Origin: SURF-32 sp964648365 | GTDB taxonomy: Bacteria; Planctomycetota; Phycisphaerae; UBA1845 | Length of the DNA: 5,728 nucleotides | Direction: 5' to 3' | NCBI GenBank assembly: GCA_964648365.1 | Contig: CAZYLK010000269.1 | Location: 1 to 5,728 of the forward strand | In this document: piece after piece, positions 5,022-5,728 of the stretch | Layout: every line of letters starts with the position of its first letter | Position numbering within the stretch: the stretch's first letter is position 1 | Made by a program: the position numbers and the translations under genes | Notes under the pieces: generated by a model | Told to the model about the DNA's origin: nothing | Database searches by the model: none | Seen by the model: only the letters and a program-made list of their open reading frames with translations

Positions 5022-5728
5022 GAAGGATCCTCGTCGAGAATGCGGGTAATGAGTGCGAGATCCTCGTCCGTGATCGTCCAGCCAACGCCTCCTACGTTCT
5101 CTTCCAACTGCGACACCCGCTTCGCCCCCACAATGGCGGCGGTGACGCCCGGCTGCGTCAGGCACCAGCGGATCGCGAGTTGCCCGATCGTGCGATCATA
5201 ACGATCCGCGATCGGCCGCAAACGGTCCACGGTCCGCAAATGCCGGCGATACCGCTCGCCCAGAAAATCCGGATCGCGTGCCCGGATGCCCTCCAGCGGG
5301 GACTCCGGTCCGAACTTGCCGGTCAGCAGTCCCTTCGCCAGCGGGCTGTAGGCCAGGACGCCGATCTCGTGTTCGATGCAGAACGGCAGCAGATCCTCCA
5401 TCGTTCGCCGATGGAACATCGACAGCGGCGGTTGCAGCGAGGCGATCGGCCCGTATTCCCGCGCCGCTGCGATCTGCTCGCAACTGAAATTCGACACGCC
5501 GATCGCCCGGATCTTCCCCAGGCGGCGCAACGTGGCGAGCGCCTCCATGGTCTCGCGGATGGGCGTTTCCGGGTCGGGCCAGTGAATCTGGTACAGGTCG
5601 ATCACGTCGGTGCGAAGGCGTCGCAGGCTCGCCTCGCACTCGTTCTGGACGGACGCGGCGCTCAGGCACCGGCGGGGCAGTTCGCCGCCTCGGGGGAACA
5701 GCAACCCGCACTTGGTAGCCAGAACAAC
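5018..5728 (-). CDS. aldo/keto reductase, IolS/AKR11-like, N-terminus beyond window
   Basis: This is an NADPH-dependent oxidoreductase of the aldo/keto reductase superfamily, a cytoplasmic (beta/alpha)8 barrel that interconverts carbonyls and alcohols. The frame is open to the window edge and begins mid-protein at VVLATKCGL, so the first quarter or so, with the catalytic Asp and Tyr, is missing. Of the visible 236 residues, Lys6 (ATKCG) is the catalytic lysine and His49 (DLYQIHWPDPETPI) the catalytic histidine. GKIRAIGVSNFS (71-82) and LAYSPLAKGLLTGKFG (125-140) are family hallmarks. The C-terminal cofactor-binding motif is AAIVGAKRVSQLEENV (197-212), and FLGERYRRHL with LAIRWCLTQPGV recalls the IolS/GSP69 branch. 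The substrate cannot be told. An in-frame TTG at 5704 is internal to the fold and is not the start. The stop overlaps the start of the Wzz-like gene by four bases. Confidence 0.96.
   Translation of the reverse strand, partial: VVLATKCGLLFPRGGELPRRCLSAASVQNECEASLRRLRTDVIDLYQIHWPDPETPIRETMEALATLRRLGKIRAIGVSNFSCEQIAAAREYGPIASLQPPLSMFHRRTMEDLLPFCIEHEIGVLAYSPLAKGLLTGKFGPESPLEGIRARDPDFLGERYRRHLRTVDRLRPIADRYDRTIGQLAIRWCLTQPGVTAAIVGAKRVSQLEENVGGVGWTITDEDLALITRILDEDPS
5029..5032 (-). promoter_or_regulatory. ribosome binding site of the Wzz-like gene
   Basis: Minus-strand GAGG lies seven bases before the ATG at 5021, inside the last codons of the reductase gene. Together with the ATGA overlap (5021-5018) it decides this start over the in-frame extension to 5165, and it points to translational coupling. 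Confidence 0.7.

Noticed and set aside
5022..5165. 48-residue N-terminal extension of the Wzz-like protein
   Set aside because: It lies wholly inside the reductase gene, reads as Arg/Gly/His-rich, and ATG 5021 has GAGG and an ATGA overlap.

Overview
This is a GC-rich bacterial window that most resembles Planctomycetota, possibly the Phycisphaerae side. The reasons are a TatC with a large periplasmic insertion, a small two-helix membrane protein with an SmpA-like plus PH-like layout, an orphan protein of a kind I associate with that phylum, and GGGTGGCAC-type intergenic repeats. The assignment rests on recollection of families, not on a search. I see no rRNA, tRNA, insertion sequence or CRISPR array.

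Layout from left to right. Positions 1-205 are non-coding and unusually repeat-rich: a doubled 9-mer, an imperfect hairpin, an octamer repeat that makes the minus strand G-tract rich, and a perfect hairpin touching the next stop codon. Then comes a minus-strand orphan gene (206-961) with a good promoter (1017-1045) and a clear GAGG ribosome binding site. A 370-base divergent intergenic region follows, then a plus-strand gene (1332-2060) for a small membrane protein with an acidic tail, ending at a terminator-like hairpin. The right half is a minus-strand cluster read from right to left: an aldo/keto reductase cut by the window edge (5018-5728), a Wzz/GumC-like coiled-coil membrane protein (3216-5021) overlapping it by ATGA, and tatC (2157-3182), 33 bases further downstream.

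The reductase and the Wzz-like gene are almost certainly translationally coupled. tatC may be read through from them, but it also has what looks like its own sigma70-type promoter (TTGACC, 17 bp, TAGAAT). The -35 box overlaps the Wzz-like stop codon, and the predicted transcription start lies at the first tatC ATG. tatC is therefore either leaderless or starts at an internal ATG. A perfect 8-bp inverted repeat spans this junction.

The genes do not form one obvious pathway. TatC is the core of twin-arginine protein export, although tatA and tatB are not in the window. The Wzz-like protein suggests envelope polysaccharide or another envelope function. The reductase is a soluble NADPH enzyme. 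I do not see a complete new defence or biosynthetic system here. The best leads are the tatC control region, the TatC insertion, and the kinase-less Wzz-like protein coupled to a reductase.
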